From Lysobacteraceae bacterium (GTDB taxonomy: Bacteria > Pseudomonadota > Gammaproteobacteria > Xanthomonadales > Xanthomonadaceae): DNA of 11,295 nt. This document shows positions 1 to 6,112 of this stretch, in pieces. The number at the start of each line of letters is the position of its first letter. The first letter of the stretch is position 1. A program made the position numbers and the translations under genes. The DNA lies in the NCBI GenBank assembly GCA_004173415.1, contig SEHC01000170.1, positions 1-11,295 of the forward strand, written 5' to 3'. Below the pieces are notes generated by a model, which was given only the letters and a program-made list of their open reading frames with translations, searched no databases and was not told the DNA's origin.

Positions 1-1228
1 GGTTTTTGCAGGTAGCGGTCGAAGCACATGGCAATGTTACGCAACAACAGCCGTCCCTGTCTGGTCGCCACGATGCGCCGGGGCTCGATCCGCACCAGGC
101 CATCGGCCTGCAGCGGCAGGAGTTGCTGCAGCGCGTCGGCGAAATAGGCGTGGAAGTCGATCGCATGGCGACGCTCCAGCGCCTCGATCGGGATCTCGCC
201 CTGGCACATCAGCTGCTGGATCAGGTCGGCGCGCAGCACATCGTCGTCGGACAGGCGCATGCCGCGGAACACCGGCAGGCGCCCTTCGTCCAGTGCGATC
301 TGCCAGCTGGGCAGGTCGCGCGGGTTCTGGCTGAAGCTGTCGCCGATGTGGCTGATCGCGCTGACCCCCATGCCGACCAGGTCGGTGTCGGCATGGGTGG
401 TGTAGCCCATGAAATTGCGGTGCAGGCTGCCGCGCTGCTGGGCCAGGGCCAGTTCGTCGTCGGGCAGGGCGAAGTGGTCCATGCCGATGTACACGTAGCC
501 GGCGGTGGTGAGCTTCTCGATGGCCAGGCACAGCAGTTGCAGCTTGGTTTCCGCCGACGGCAGGTCGGCCGCCTCGATCTGGCGCTGGGCCTTGAACATC
601 GCCGGCAGGTGGGCATAGCCGTAGACCGCCAGGCGGTTGGGCCGCGCGGCGACCACCGTGTCCAGGGTCCGGGCGAACCCGGCCAGGGTCTGCTTGGGCA
701 GCCCGTAGATCAGGTCGACGTTGATCGAGCGCAGGCCATGCTGGCGGCAGGCGTCGATGATGGCCAGGGTCTCGTCCACGCCCTGCACGCGGTTGACCGC
801 CTGCTGCACCTCGGGATCGAAATCCTGCACCCCCAGGCTGGCCCGGTTGAAGCCGATCGCCGCCAGTTCGCCCACCTCTGCCGGACTGATGAAGCGCGGG
901 TCCAGCTCGATCGACAGGTCGCGGTTGGGCGCGTCGCTGAAATGGAATTGCCCGCGCAGCACGTCGACCACTTCGCCCAGTTGCGCGGTCGAGAGGAAGT
1001 TGGGGGTGCCGCCGCCGAAATGCAGCTGGATCACCTCGCGGTCGCGGTCGAACAGCGCCGAGGTCAGCTCGATCTCGCGGTACAGCCGGGCCAGGTAGAC
1101 CTCGCCGCGGGCCAGGTCGCGGGTGATGATGCGGTTGCAGCCGCAGTAGAAGCACGGGCTCATGCAGAACGGTACGTGCAGAGCAGTTCCGCTTCGGGGA
1201 TCGCGTCTGAGAACGGTTGGCTGGTCAT
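1..1228 (-). pseudogene. hemN: Oxygen-independent coproporphyrinogen III oxidase, partial at the left edge, N-terminal block deleted and frameshifted
   Basis: HemN is a cytoplasmic radical-SAM enzyme that converts coproporphyrinogen III to protoporphyrinogen IX without oxygen. The minus strand from about 1181 to the left edge reads as one uninterrupted HemN body of about 393 residues. It starts LHVPFCMSPCFYCGC, so all 4Fe-4S ligands of CxxxCxxCxC are present (Cys codons at 1166-1164, 1154-1152, 1145-1143 and 1139-1137). Further on are HFGGGTPNFL, GVQDF, NVDLIYGLPKQT, IGMDHFALPDDELA, GYTTHADTDL and, at the edge, MCFDRYLQ. About 10 residues are missing off the edge. The only plausible start, ATG at 1228, encodes MTSQPFSDAIPEAELL but stops at 1163-1161 in another frame. 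The usual stretch between these parts, which holds the conserved RYTSYPT motif (about 43 residues in E. coli HemN), is absent. No start codon lies in the HemN frame between the upstream in-frame stop at about 1239 and the Met inside the cluster motif. The family assignment is very safe. Whether the damage is real or an assembly error cannot be told here. Confidence 0.9.
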
Positions 1229-1235
1229 GCGCCGC

Positions 1236-1241
1236 AGGCTA
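1236..1241 (-). promoter_or_regulatory. -10 element of hemN, predicted leaderless start
   Basis: Read on the minus strand, 1241-1236 is TAGCCT, matching TANNNT. With the FNR box at -41.5 it falls exactly at -12 to -7, which places +1 at 1229, one base before the ATG at 1228. No Shine-Dalgarno sequence could fit. The agreement of box, -10 and ATG supports the start at 1228 and predicts an essentially leaderless mRNA. Confidence 0.55.
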
Positions 1242-1263
1242 AACGCATGCGCCGCCGCCTATC

Positions 1264-1277
1264 TTGATCCGGATCAA
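1264..1277. promoter_or_regulatory. FNR/Anr box (TTGAT-N4-ATCAA)
   Basis: TTGATCCGGATCAA is a perfect 14-bp palindrome that matches the FNR/Anr consensus in all ten specified bases. It lies between divergent hemN (ATG at 1228) and the exported-protein gene (ATG at 1365). Its centre (1270.5) sits exactly 41.5 bp upstream of a transcription start at 1229 on the minus strand, the class II activation position. Anaerobic activation of hemN by FNR/Anr is well known in gammaproteobacteria, so hemN is the likely target. Control of the plus-strand gene is possible but not specifically supported. Confidence 0.85.
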
Positions 1278-1364
1278 GCCGGCGCCGGGCCGGGCCGCGG
1301 TGACGGCGGGGTTCAGCGTGGCCATGCCAGCCTGCGGCCCTCGAAAAGCGTCCGGAGTTGCCCC

Positions 1365-1889
1365 ATGCGCCTGTCCCCGTTCCCGTTGTTGCTGGCCTGC
1401 AGCCTGTCCATCGCCTCCGGCGCGGCCCTGGCCGCTGACCCGGCCCCCGAGATCCAGCGCCCGGCGGGCGCGCCCCAGTCGGTCGGCGCGGTCCACACCT
1501 TGCGTGCGATCCCCGAGGCCTGCGCACGCCTGGAGGGTGCGTTCAGCGGAGAAGCGGCCCAACCCTACCGCTACGCGGCGGTCCGCACCAGTCCGCAGTG
1601 CCAGCCGCGCGCGCGCTTCGTCGACTACGCCAAGGCGCAGCCGTCGCTGGCCAAGGGCTGGAAGTTGAACGACGTGATCCGGGTGCCCAGCGCGGCCTGT
1701 CCCTCGCAGCAGGCCGTGGTGCGGGTCTGGCGCCTGCCGGCCGACAACAAGCCGGTCCTCGACGGCCAGGGCTCGGCCCGCGTCTACCTTAAGGACGCCA
1801 AGGAAAATGCGGTCGCCGGCAAGAAGCTGCCGCCGCTGACGATGTATGCGGCCGACATGCAGCTGGAAGGCAAGGCCTGTGGCGGCTGA
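1365..1889 (+). CDS. Exported conserved hypothetical protein with four cysteines
   Basis: This is a 174-residue protein with no enzymatic motif that I recognise. It begins with a clear Sec signal peptide: MR, then a hydrophobic stretch ending SGAALAA around residues 23-24, with a probable signal peptidase I site just before DPAPEIQRP. The mature part has four cysteines, in PEACARL, SPQCQPRA, SAACPSQ and, at the C-terminus, KACGG. This suggests two disulfide bonds in the periplasm. The motifs GAVHTLRAIPEACARLEG and VIRVPSAACPS resemble conserved hypothetical proteins that I associate with Xanthomonadaceae. ATG 1365 is chosen because GGAG (1354-1357) lies 7 bases upstream and the signal peptide starts there; the frame stays open further upstream only as a shadow of hemN. 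The gene is divergent from hemN and shares its FNR-box intergenic region. It converges on the DUF2846 operon. Function is unknown. Confidence 0.8.
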   Translation: MRLSPFPLLLACSLSIASGAALAADPAPEIQRPAGAPQSVGAVHTLRAIPEACARLEGAFSGEAAQPYRYAAVRTSPQCQPRARFVDYAKAQPSLAKGWKLNDVIRVPSAACPSQQAVVRVWRLPADNKPVLDGQGSARVYLKDAKENAVAGKKLPPLTMYAADMQLEGKACGG

Positions 1890-1901
1890 GCTGCCCAGAT
1901 G

Positions 1902-1931
1902 ACCAAAGACCGCTTGCGCGGCCTTTGGTTT
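1902..1931. terminator. Hairpin between convergent genes, probable bidirectional terminator
   Basis: ACCAAAG-A-CCGC (1902-1913), loop TTGC, then GCGG-C-CTTTGGT (1918-1929) forms an 11-bp stem with one mismatch. On the plus strand it is followed by a short T run (1929-1931). It lies 13 bases past the stop of the exported-protein gene and about 20 bases past the stop of the opposing DUF2846 gene, so it can serve both. The octamer CTGCCCAG/TTGCCCAG flanks it on each side as a direct repeat. Confidence 0.7.
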
Positions 1932-1949
1932 GCCCAGCTTTGGCGATGC

Positions 1950-2450
1950 TTACTTCTTGATCGGCTTGGCCGGCTTGAGCTTGCCGGACATGCCGTCGAA
2001 GGTGGCCTGGTCCGAGGGCGACAGGTTGGGACGACCGGCCATGAAGCCCATGCTGATGCCGCCGATCACGTAATAGGTTTCGCCGGCCTCGACTTCCAGG
2101 TTCAGGATGTCCTTGGCTTCGGAATGCACGGTGTATTCATGCGCGCCGGGTTCGGTCGCATGCACGAAGTAGGAGCCGCTGCTCAGCTTGCCCAGCTCGA
2201 CTTCGCCTTCACGCACCTTGTAGTTGATCGCCGCACCGGCGAACTTCTTCTCGCGGAAGAAAACGACCTGCCCCATGCCTGCCGGAGGCGCCGCGATCAG
2301 GCCAGCGGCGGCGACGGTGGCCGGTGCCTCTGCGGCGGCGACCGTGGATCCGGTCTCGACGGGCGCTTCTTCGGTGGCGGTCTGCGCCCCGGCGAGCAGC
2401 GGGGACATCAGGGTCAGGCAGAGCAGCGAGCGATGCAGCATGGGACGCAT
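1950..2450 (-). CDS. Exported DUF2846-family protein
   Basis: This is a 166-residue protein. Residues 1-22 are a signal peptide (MRPMLHRSLLCLTLMSPLLAGA, likely cleaved after AGA). A low-complexity Ala/Thr/Val/Glu linker covers about residues 23-57. The folded domain (about 58-155) contains GQVVFFREKKFAGAAINY, then LSSGSYFVHATEPGAHEY, EVEAGETYYV and MGFMAGRPNL. This is the DUF2846 pattern, a small beta-rich periplasmic or outer-membrane-associated domain of unknown biochemical role. The basic tail KLKPAKPIKK is unusual. ATG 2450 is preceded by an AAGGA-type ribosome site inside the end of the upstream gene. The start lies only 4 bases after that gene's stop, so the two are almost certainly co-transcribed and perhaps translationally coupled. 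Met4 (2441) is an alternative start. The family call is fairly firm; the function is unknown. Confidence 0.82.
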   Translation of the reverse strand: MRPMLHRSLLCLTLMSPLLAGAQTATEEAPVETGSTVAAAEAPATVAAAGLIAAPPAGMGQVVFFREKKFAGAAINYKVREGEVELGKLSSGSYFVHATEPGAHEYTVHSEAKDILNLEVEAGETYYVIGGISMGFMAGRPNLSPSDQATFDGMSGKLKPAKPIKK

Positions 2451-2454
2451 GTAG

Positions 2455-3174
2455 TCATTCCTTGGGTTGTTGGATGGTTTCGACGGATGGTTGTTGCGGT
2501 GTTGCAGCCTCTGCCATGACGGCAGCAGGCGGATGCCCGGACTCGGTGTGTGTCGAGAAGTCGGTGTGTGTCGAGGAATCGGGCGTGGCCGGATCGACTG
2601 GGGATTGCCGCGCGAGCGGCAGGGTCGTGTCGTCGGCGATCCGGGCCTGGACCAGGGTGCCGGCCGGAACCTCTATTTCGCCTCCGCGGACGAAAAGGGC
2701 GAAGGGTCCCACCACCAGCGAGGTGGCCAGCGCAGCACCGGCATTGTCCTTGCCGCTGCCGCCGAGTTTCAGGCCACGCAGGCGCAGCTGCCGTCCTTCG
2801 TGGTCGAGGTAGCGCGCGGCCAGCAGTAATTCGCCGGCCTTGCCGCCGCTGCGTGATCTTTCGGCATGGACCACTTCGCCTACGCCTTCCAGGCCGGCGG
2901 CGAGCATGATCGGGTCGTCGACCAGTACCGGGGTGGCCAGGCGGATCCTGAACTTGTCGCCGCGCTTGAGCGCGGCCGAATTGAGGAGGTCGAGGATCTC
3001 CAGGGTTACCGGTGTTCCGTCCACGATCAGGCAGCAATCGCCTGCACTGGGAGGCGTGGCGGCGACCGCGGCTTGCGGCAGGTCCGCCGCGGTCGCCGTC
3101 GGACTGGCGGGTTCCTGCGCCAGGCAGCATGCGCAGGCCGCCATCGCATACACGATGCTTCCGAGTTTGAGCAC
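2455..3174 (-). CDS. Exported hypothetical protein, first gene of the DUF2846 operon
   Basis: This is a 239-residue protein that I do not recognise by name. It starts at GTG 3174 (MLKLGSIVYAMAAC...). That start is preferred over the internal ATG at residue 11 because only it gives a full-length signal peptide, and a G-rich GTGGGGA lies just upstream. The AACACCLAQ segment ends the signal; a lipoprotein cleavage at one of these cysteines is possible, but the lipobox is poor. Residues 45-185 form the conserved body: TPVTLEILDLLNSAALKRGD, then PVLVDDPIMLAAGLEGVGEV, RSGGKAGELLLAARYL, LRLRGLKLGG and VVGPFALFVRGGEIEVPAGT. It looks like a beta-rich exported domain with a glycine-rich hydrophobic stretch. 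The last 50 residues are Pro/Thr/Ser-rich and carry a duplicated STHT motif. It is followed after 4 bases by the DUF2846 gene, which suggests that both act in the same envelope process. Confidence 0.75.
   Translation of the reverse strand: MLKLGSIVYAMAACACCLAQEPASPTATAADLPQAAVAATPPSAGDCCLIVDGTPVTLEILDLLNSAALKRGDKFRIRLATPVLVDDPIMLAAGLEGVGEVVHAERSRSGGKAGELLLAARYLDHEGRQLRLRGLKLGGSGKDNAGAALATSLVVGPFALFVRGGEIEVPAGTLVQARIADDTTLPLARQSPVDPATPDSSTHTDFSTHTESGHPPAAVMAEAATPQQPSVETIQQPKE
2543..2578. repeat. Two tandem copies of an 18-bp unit inside a coding region
   Basis: TCGGTGTGTGTCGAGAAG (2543-2560) is followed directly by TCGGTGTGTGTCGAGGAA (2561-2578), differing only in the last three bases. Because the unit is 18 bp, the duplication stays in frame and yields STHTDF-STHTES (about residues 201-212) in the Pro/Ser/Thr-rich tail of the minus-strand exported protein. 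Confidence 0.9.
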
Positions 3175-3327
3175 TGGATCCCCACCCTGCCGTCATTCCC
3201 CGCGCGCAAGCTACCCGAAGCGGTGGGTCGTGCCAATAGAGCGTATCGGTCCGGCTGTAACTGGACTCCGATGCGATTGCGCGCTGCGAAGGGAACGGGG
3301 CGATGGTGGCTTGTCCGTGGCGTCCCT

Positions 3328-3333
3328 TATGAT
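3328..3333 (+). promoter_or_regulatory. Candidate -10 box for the PH-domain gene
   Basis: TATGAT matches TATAAT in five of six bases and lies about 47 bases before the ATG at 3381. I see no good -35 hexamer at the right distance, so this is only a candidate. The rest of the 3175-3380 divergent gap shows no clear operator or RNA. I found no convincing promoter for the minus-strand operon there. Confidence 0.35.
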
Positions 3334-3380
3334 GGCGCCGCTCCGACACCACGGTCGGCGCGCCTGCCGGAGACGTCGCC

Positions 3381-3833
3381 ATGCCGCAACCCGATGACCG
3401 CCTTGCCGCCGAACTCGCCGAGCGCGAGATCTGGAGCGGCGCGCCTTCGCAGTGGCAGAACCTCGGCTGGTGGCTGGGCTGCGTGCTGGTACTGCCGATC
3501 CCGTTCGCGCTGTGGCGCTGGCTGGTGGTGCGCAACCAGCGCTACGTGCTGACCGACCAGCGGCTCAAGTCCAGTCGCGGCGTTTTCAACCGCACCACCG
3601 ACGACCTGGAGCTGTACCGGGTCAAGGACACGCGTTTCGCGCAAAGCGTGTGGCAACGCATGGTCGGCATCGGCGACATCGAGCTCAGCACTTCCGATGC
3701 CACCACCCCGCTGGTGCGGCTGGCCAACATCCGCCAGGCCGACGCGGTGCGCGACACCTTGCGCGGCCTGGTCGAGAAGCGCCGCGATTCCAAGCGCGTA
3801 CGCGAACTGGACCTGGGGCACGAGGGGCTTTGA
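3381..3833 (+). CDS. Bacterial PH-domain (YdbS/DUF304-like) membrane protein
   Basis: This is a 150-residue protein. A short cytoplasmic N-terminus (WSGAPSQWQNLGWW) leads into a hydrophobic Trp-rich segment at about residues 28-49 (LGCVLVLPIPFALWRWLVV) that should anchor it in the inner membrane. It is followed by a bacterial PH (bPH2) domain at about 50-135 with the typical pattern RYVLTDQRLKSSRGVFNR, then DDLELYRVKDTRFAQS, GIGDIELSTSD and IRQADAVRDTLRGLV. The family is widespread and its exact role is unknown. Such domains are common in small membrane proteins, alone or paired with a second copy; here there is only one domain and one short hydrophobic region. A GGAGA ribosome site lies a few bases before the ATG. 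The gene stands alone, divergent from the exported-protein operon and convergent with pfp. Confidence 0.85.
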   Translation: MPQPDDRLAAELAEREIWSGAPSQWQNLGWWLGCVLVLPIPFALWRWLVVRNQRYVLTDQRLKSSRGVFNRTTDDLELYRVKDTRFAQSVWQRMVGIGDIELSTSDATTPLVRLANIRQADAVRDTLRGLVEKRRDSKRVRELDLGHEGL

Positions 3834-3935
3834 TTTCAGCGCGCCCTTGGTGGGGCGGCGGTCGGGGTGTTGGACGGAATTCGTGGGCGGCCGGCGTGAT
3901 CGGCTCCGGCGGCCCCTCACCCGGCCTGTCGGCCA

Positions 3936-3962
3936 CCCTCTCCCCCGCGAGCGGGGAGAGGG
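3936..3962. terminator. Strong GC hairpin downstream of the PH-domain gene
   Basis: CCCTCTCCCC (3936-3945) pairs perfectly with GGGGAGAGGG (3953-3962) around a 7-base loop. No T run follows. Hairpins of this CCCTCTCCCC/GGGGAGAGGG kind recur between genes in Xanthomonadaceae, so it may be both a dispersed repeat and an mRNA 3'-end stabiliser or terminator. It lies about 100 bases after the PH-domain stop. The stretch 3834-3935 before it holds nothing that I recognise. Confidence 0.6.
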
Positions 3963-3998
3963 ACCTCGAGGGACTGGCGTTGACCGGAGAAGACCGGG

Positions 3999-4130
3999 CC
4001 TGACTTGAGCTGGCTGACTTGAGCTGGCTGACTTGAGCTGGCCTGACTTGAGCTGGCCTGACTTGAGCTGGCCTGACTTAAGCCGGCCTGACTTGAGCTG
4101 GCTGACTTGAGCTGGCCTGACTTGAGCCGG
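3999..4130. repeat. Intergenic minisatellite, nine tandem units of 14-15 bp
   Basis: Nine head-to-tail copies of (C)CTGACTTGAGCTGG run at 3999-4013, 4014-4027, 4028-4041, 4042-4056, 4057-4071, 4072-4086, 4087-4101, 4102-4115 and 4116-4130. The units are 15 or 14 bp, depending on an extra leading C. Seven units are identical in their 13-bp core. Unit 6 reads CTTAAGCCGG and unit 9 CTTGAGCCGG. A decayed tenth unit (CCCGACGGG...) follows. Mixed unit length rules out any coding repeat. There are no spacers, so this is not a CRISPR. It lies between the convergent PH-domain and pfp genes. Confidence 0.93.
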
Positions 4131-4149
4131 CCCGACGGGTTCGAGCTTC

Positions 4150-4167
4150 GCGCGCTGCGAAGCGCGC
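4150..4167 (-). terminator. GC hairpin immediately after the pfp stop
   Basis: GCGCGCT (4150-4156) and AGCGCGC (4161-4167) form a perfect 7-bp stem with a 4-base loop, one base beyond the pfp stop codon on the minus strand. There is no U run, so intrinsic termination is uncertain. The position suggests a 3'-end structure for the pfp transcript. Confidence 0.5.
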
Positions 4168-4168
4168 C

Positions 4169-5246
4169 TCAGCCTTCCCAGGGCGCCAGTTTCTTTTTCA
4201 CCGCCACGTTCTTCAGGGTCACGTAGCCGGGCAGGCCGTCGCGGCCGTATGGCGGATAGGCTTCGCCGCGGATCAACGGTTCCAGGTAGCGACGCGCGGC
4301 CGCGGTGATGCCGTAGCCATCCTTGCGGATGAAGCCGTTCGGCATCTTCTTCTCGTGGTTGGCCACCTTGGCCAGCGGCGCCGCCTCGATCTTCCAGCGA
4401 TAGGGGGCATCGGAGCTGCGCACGATCACCGGCATCACCGCGTTGCGGTCCTGCAGCGCGAACCGCACCGCGGCCTTGCCGACCGCCTGGGCCTGTTCCC
4501 AATCGGTCTTCGAGGCGATGTGGCGCCACCACGCACCAGCCCACCTTGGCCACCACCTTGCCGACCTGGGCCAGGAACGCGGCCTCGTCGTAGGCGCGTT
4601 CGGGGAACAGGATGATCTGCGGCGCCTGGTCAGGGTCCTTGCCGGCCAGCCCGGCCGCGGCGGCCAGCCAGCCGGCGTGGCGGCCCATGGCTTCGTAGAC
4701 GAAGACCTTGGTCGAGGTGTCGGCCATCGCCGCCACGTCCAGCGCCGCCTCGCGCACCGACACCGCGGTGTACTTGGCCGCCGAGCCGAAACCGGGGCAG
4801 CAGTCGGTCACCGCCAGGTCGTTGTCCACGGTCTTGGGCACGCCGATGCAGGTCAGCGGATAGCCGTAGGCCTGGGCCAGCTGGGAGACCTTCCAGGCCG
4901 TGTCGGCCGAATCGTTGCCGCCGTTGTAGAGGAACCAGCGCACCTGGTGGGCCTGGAACACCTCCAGCAGGCGCTGGTACTTGCAGGCATCGGCCTCCAG
5001 CGACTTGAGCTTGTAGCGGCAGGAACCGAAGGCCCCGCCGGGGGTGTGGGCCAGGGCGCGCAGGGCCGCCGCGGACTCCTTGCCGGTGTCGACCAGGTCT
5101 TCACGGAGGGCGCCGAGGATGCCGTTGCGGGCGGCCAGGACCTTGACCTTGCGGGCCCGGGCCTCGCCGATCACGGCGGCCGCGGTGGCGTTGATGACGG
5201 CGGTGACGCCGCCGGACTGGGCGTAAAGCAGGGTGCCTCGGGCCAT
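4169..5246 (-). pseudogene. pfp: Pyrophosphate-type 6-phosphofructokinase with internal deletion and frameshift
   Basis: Phosphofructokinase phosphorylates fructose 6-phosphate to the 1,6-bisphosphate; the PPi type uses pyrophosphate and works reversibly. Residues 1-240 (5246-4527) are a normal N-terminal part: MARGTLLYAQSGGVTAVINA, then YNGGNDSADTAW, GVPKTVDNDL and MGRHAGWLA. Asp in GGNDS and Lys in PKTVDND are the residues that mark PPi use instead of ATP. After GWCVV the frame changes. From 4525 to the stop at 4169-4171 a second frame gives 118 more residues, RHIASKTDWEQAQAVGKAAV through SSDAPYRWKIEA and NVAVKKKLAPWEG. The sum, 358, is about 60 short of the usual length (about 420), so a block is lost at about 4524-4529. 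The lost part normally includes sugar-phosphate-binding residues (the SEG and GYxxR regions). The junction lies in a perfect palindrome, GTGGCGCCAC (4520-4529). ATG 5246 matches the family start; an in-frame ATG at 5288 is less likely. As written the product is inactive; an assembly error is possible. Confidence 0.88.
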
Positions 5247-5371
5247 GGTCGGGTTCGTTCCGGAAAGGGGGGATGCGGTAAGCTGCACCGATTGGCGCAG
5301 TGCAGCGCAGGGCGTGAACCGAGTCTACCGCCACCTGCCGGGCCCACGGAATTCAATTCGGGAGTAAGTGA

Positions 5372-5950
5372 ATGCGACTGGTTCTACTGGGCCCGCCCGG
5401 GTCAGGCAAGGGCACGCAGGCGGCGCGCCTGAAGGACTACCTGCAGGTCCCCCATGTTTCCACCGGCGACCTGTTGCGGGCCGAGGTCGCCGCCGGCAGC
5501 CCGCTGGGCATGCAGGCCAAGGAAGTGATGGCGCGTGGCGATTTCGTCAGCGACGAGATCCTGCTGGGCATGCTGGAAGACCGGCTGGCCCGCGCCGATA
5601 CCGGCAATGGTTTCATCCTCGACGGCTACCCGCGCAACCTGGCCCAGGCCGATGCGCTGGACGTGCTGCTGCGCAGGATCGGCCAGCCGATGGACTACGC
5701 GGTGCAGCTGGAAGTGCCCACCGAGCTGCTGGTCGAGCGCATCGCCGGGCGCGCCGCGGCCGAGGGTCGCGCCGATGACACCCCCGAAGTGGTGCGCAAC
5801 CGGCTGGACAAGTACACCAGCCAGACCGCGCCGGTCATCGATTTCTACCGCCAGCACGGCCAGCTGACCGTGGTCGATGGCGTGGGCACCCTGGAAGACG
5901 TGTTCAGCCGCCTGGTCGAGGCCCTGTCGCCAGCCAAGGAAGTGGGCTGA
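5372..5950 (+). CDS. adk: Adenylate kinase, short-LID form
   Basis: Adenylate kinase interconverts ATP + AMP and 2 ADP in the cytoplasm. The protein has 192 residues. The P-loop GPPGSGKGT is at 7-15, STGDLLR (AMP site) at 30-36, FILDGYPRN at 81-89 and the helix VVRNRLDKY at 140-148. Between GR at 126-127 and this helix there are only about a dozen residues. It therefore lacks the extended, often zinc-binding LID of the 214-residue enzymes and belongs to the short class, as expected in Xanthomonadaceae. ATG 5372 has GGAG at 5361-5364, 7 bases upstream, and matches the usual MRLVLLGPPG start. The gene is intact, unlike its divergent neighbour pfp and downstream mpl. A hairpin follows its stop, so it is probably monocistronic. 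No clear -10/-35 was found in the 125-bp divergent gap. Confidence 0.97.
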   Translation: MRLVLLGPPGSGKGTQAARLKDYLQVPHVSTGDLLRAEVAAGSPLGMQAKEVMARGDFVSDEILLGMLEDRLARADTGNGFILDGYPRNLAQADALDVLLRRIGQPMDYAVQLEVPTELLVERIAGRAAAEGRADDTPEVVRNRLDKYTSQTAPVIDFYRQHGQLTVVDGVGTLEDVFSRLVEALSPAKEVG

Positions 5951-5960
5951 GCGAGGCGTC

Positions 5961-5997
5961 CTCCTCCCGCGCGGGAGGAGAGTCGCCCGAGCGGGCG
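5961..5997 (+). terminator. Tandem GC hairpins after adk
   Basis: CTCCTCCCGC (5961-5970) is directly followed by its reverse complement GCGGGAGGAG (5971-5980), a 20-bp perfect palindrome. A second small hairpin, CGCCC-GAGC-GGGCG, follows at 5984-5997. There is no T run. The location, 10 bases after the adk stop, fits a terminator or 3'-end protector. Confidence 0.55.
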
Positions 5998-6034
5998 GAG
6001 CCACCGCCGGCGGAAGCCGGCCAGTGCATGGTTG

Positions 6035-6056
6035 CGTGCGTCGTCCTCCACGCACG
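6035..6056. repeat. Inverted repeat in the adk-mpl gap
   Basis: CGTGCGT (6035-6041) and ACGCACG (6050-6056) form a 7-bp stem with an 8-base loop, 57 bases before mpl. It could be part of the adk 3' structure or an operator for mpl. Nothing in the sequence decides between them. Just downstream, GGCGCAAA occurs twice (6076-6083 and 6088-6095). Confidence 0.4.
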
Positions 6057-6112
6057 GTCCCCGTGATCGCAAGCTGGCGCAAAAGCCGGCGCAAATCGGG
6101 GACAATCGGCGC

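Noticed and set aside
6..1364. Long plus-strand open frame antisense to hemN, running into the exported-protein gene
   Set aside because: It is low-complexity Gln/Val/Ala/Arg translation produced by the GC-rich third positions of hemN. The true gene in this frame starts at 1365 with ribosome site and signal peptide.
1902..1931. Small RNA gene
   Set aside because: The hairpin lies between convergent stops and is fully explained as a shared terminator; no promoter is visible.
2414..3535. Minus-strand frame of 373 codons overlapping the exported-protein operon
   Set aside because: It is a shadow: the composition is Arg/Gly/Pro-rich with no domain. The operon frame with signal peptides and tight spacing is clearly the real one.
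3999..4130. CRISPR-like array
   Set aside because: The units are contiguous with no spacers, only 14-15 bp long, and no cas gene is present.
3327..4525. Minus-strand extension of pfp through the tandem array, giving repeated QLKSG
   Set aside because: It is the wrong frame after the pfp deletion. The conserved pfp C-terminus lies in another frame, and the array has mixed 14/15-bp units that do not keep a reading frame.
5247..5371. Riboswitch or clear promoter in the divergent pfp-adk gap
   Set aside because: No -10/-35 pair with good spacing and no structured leader could be supported by eye.
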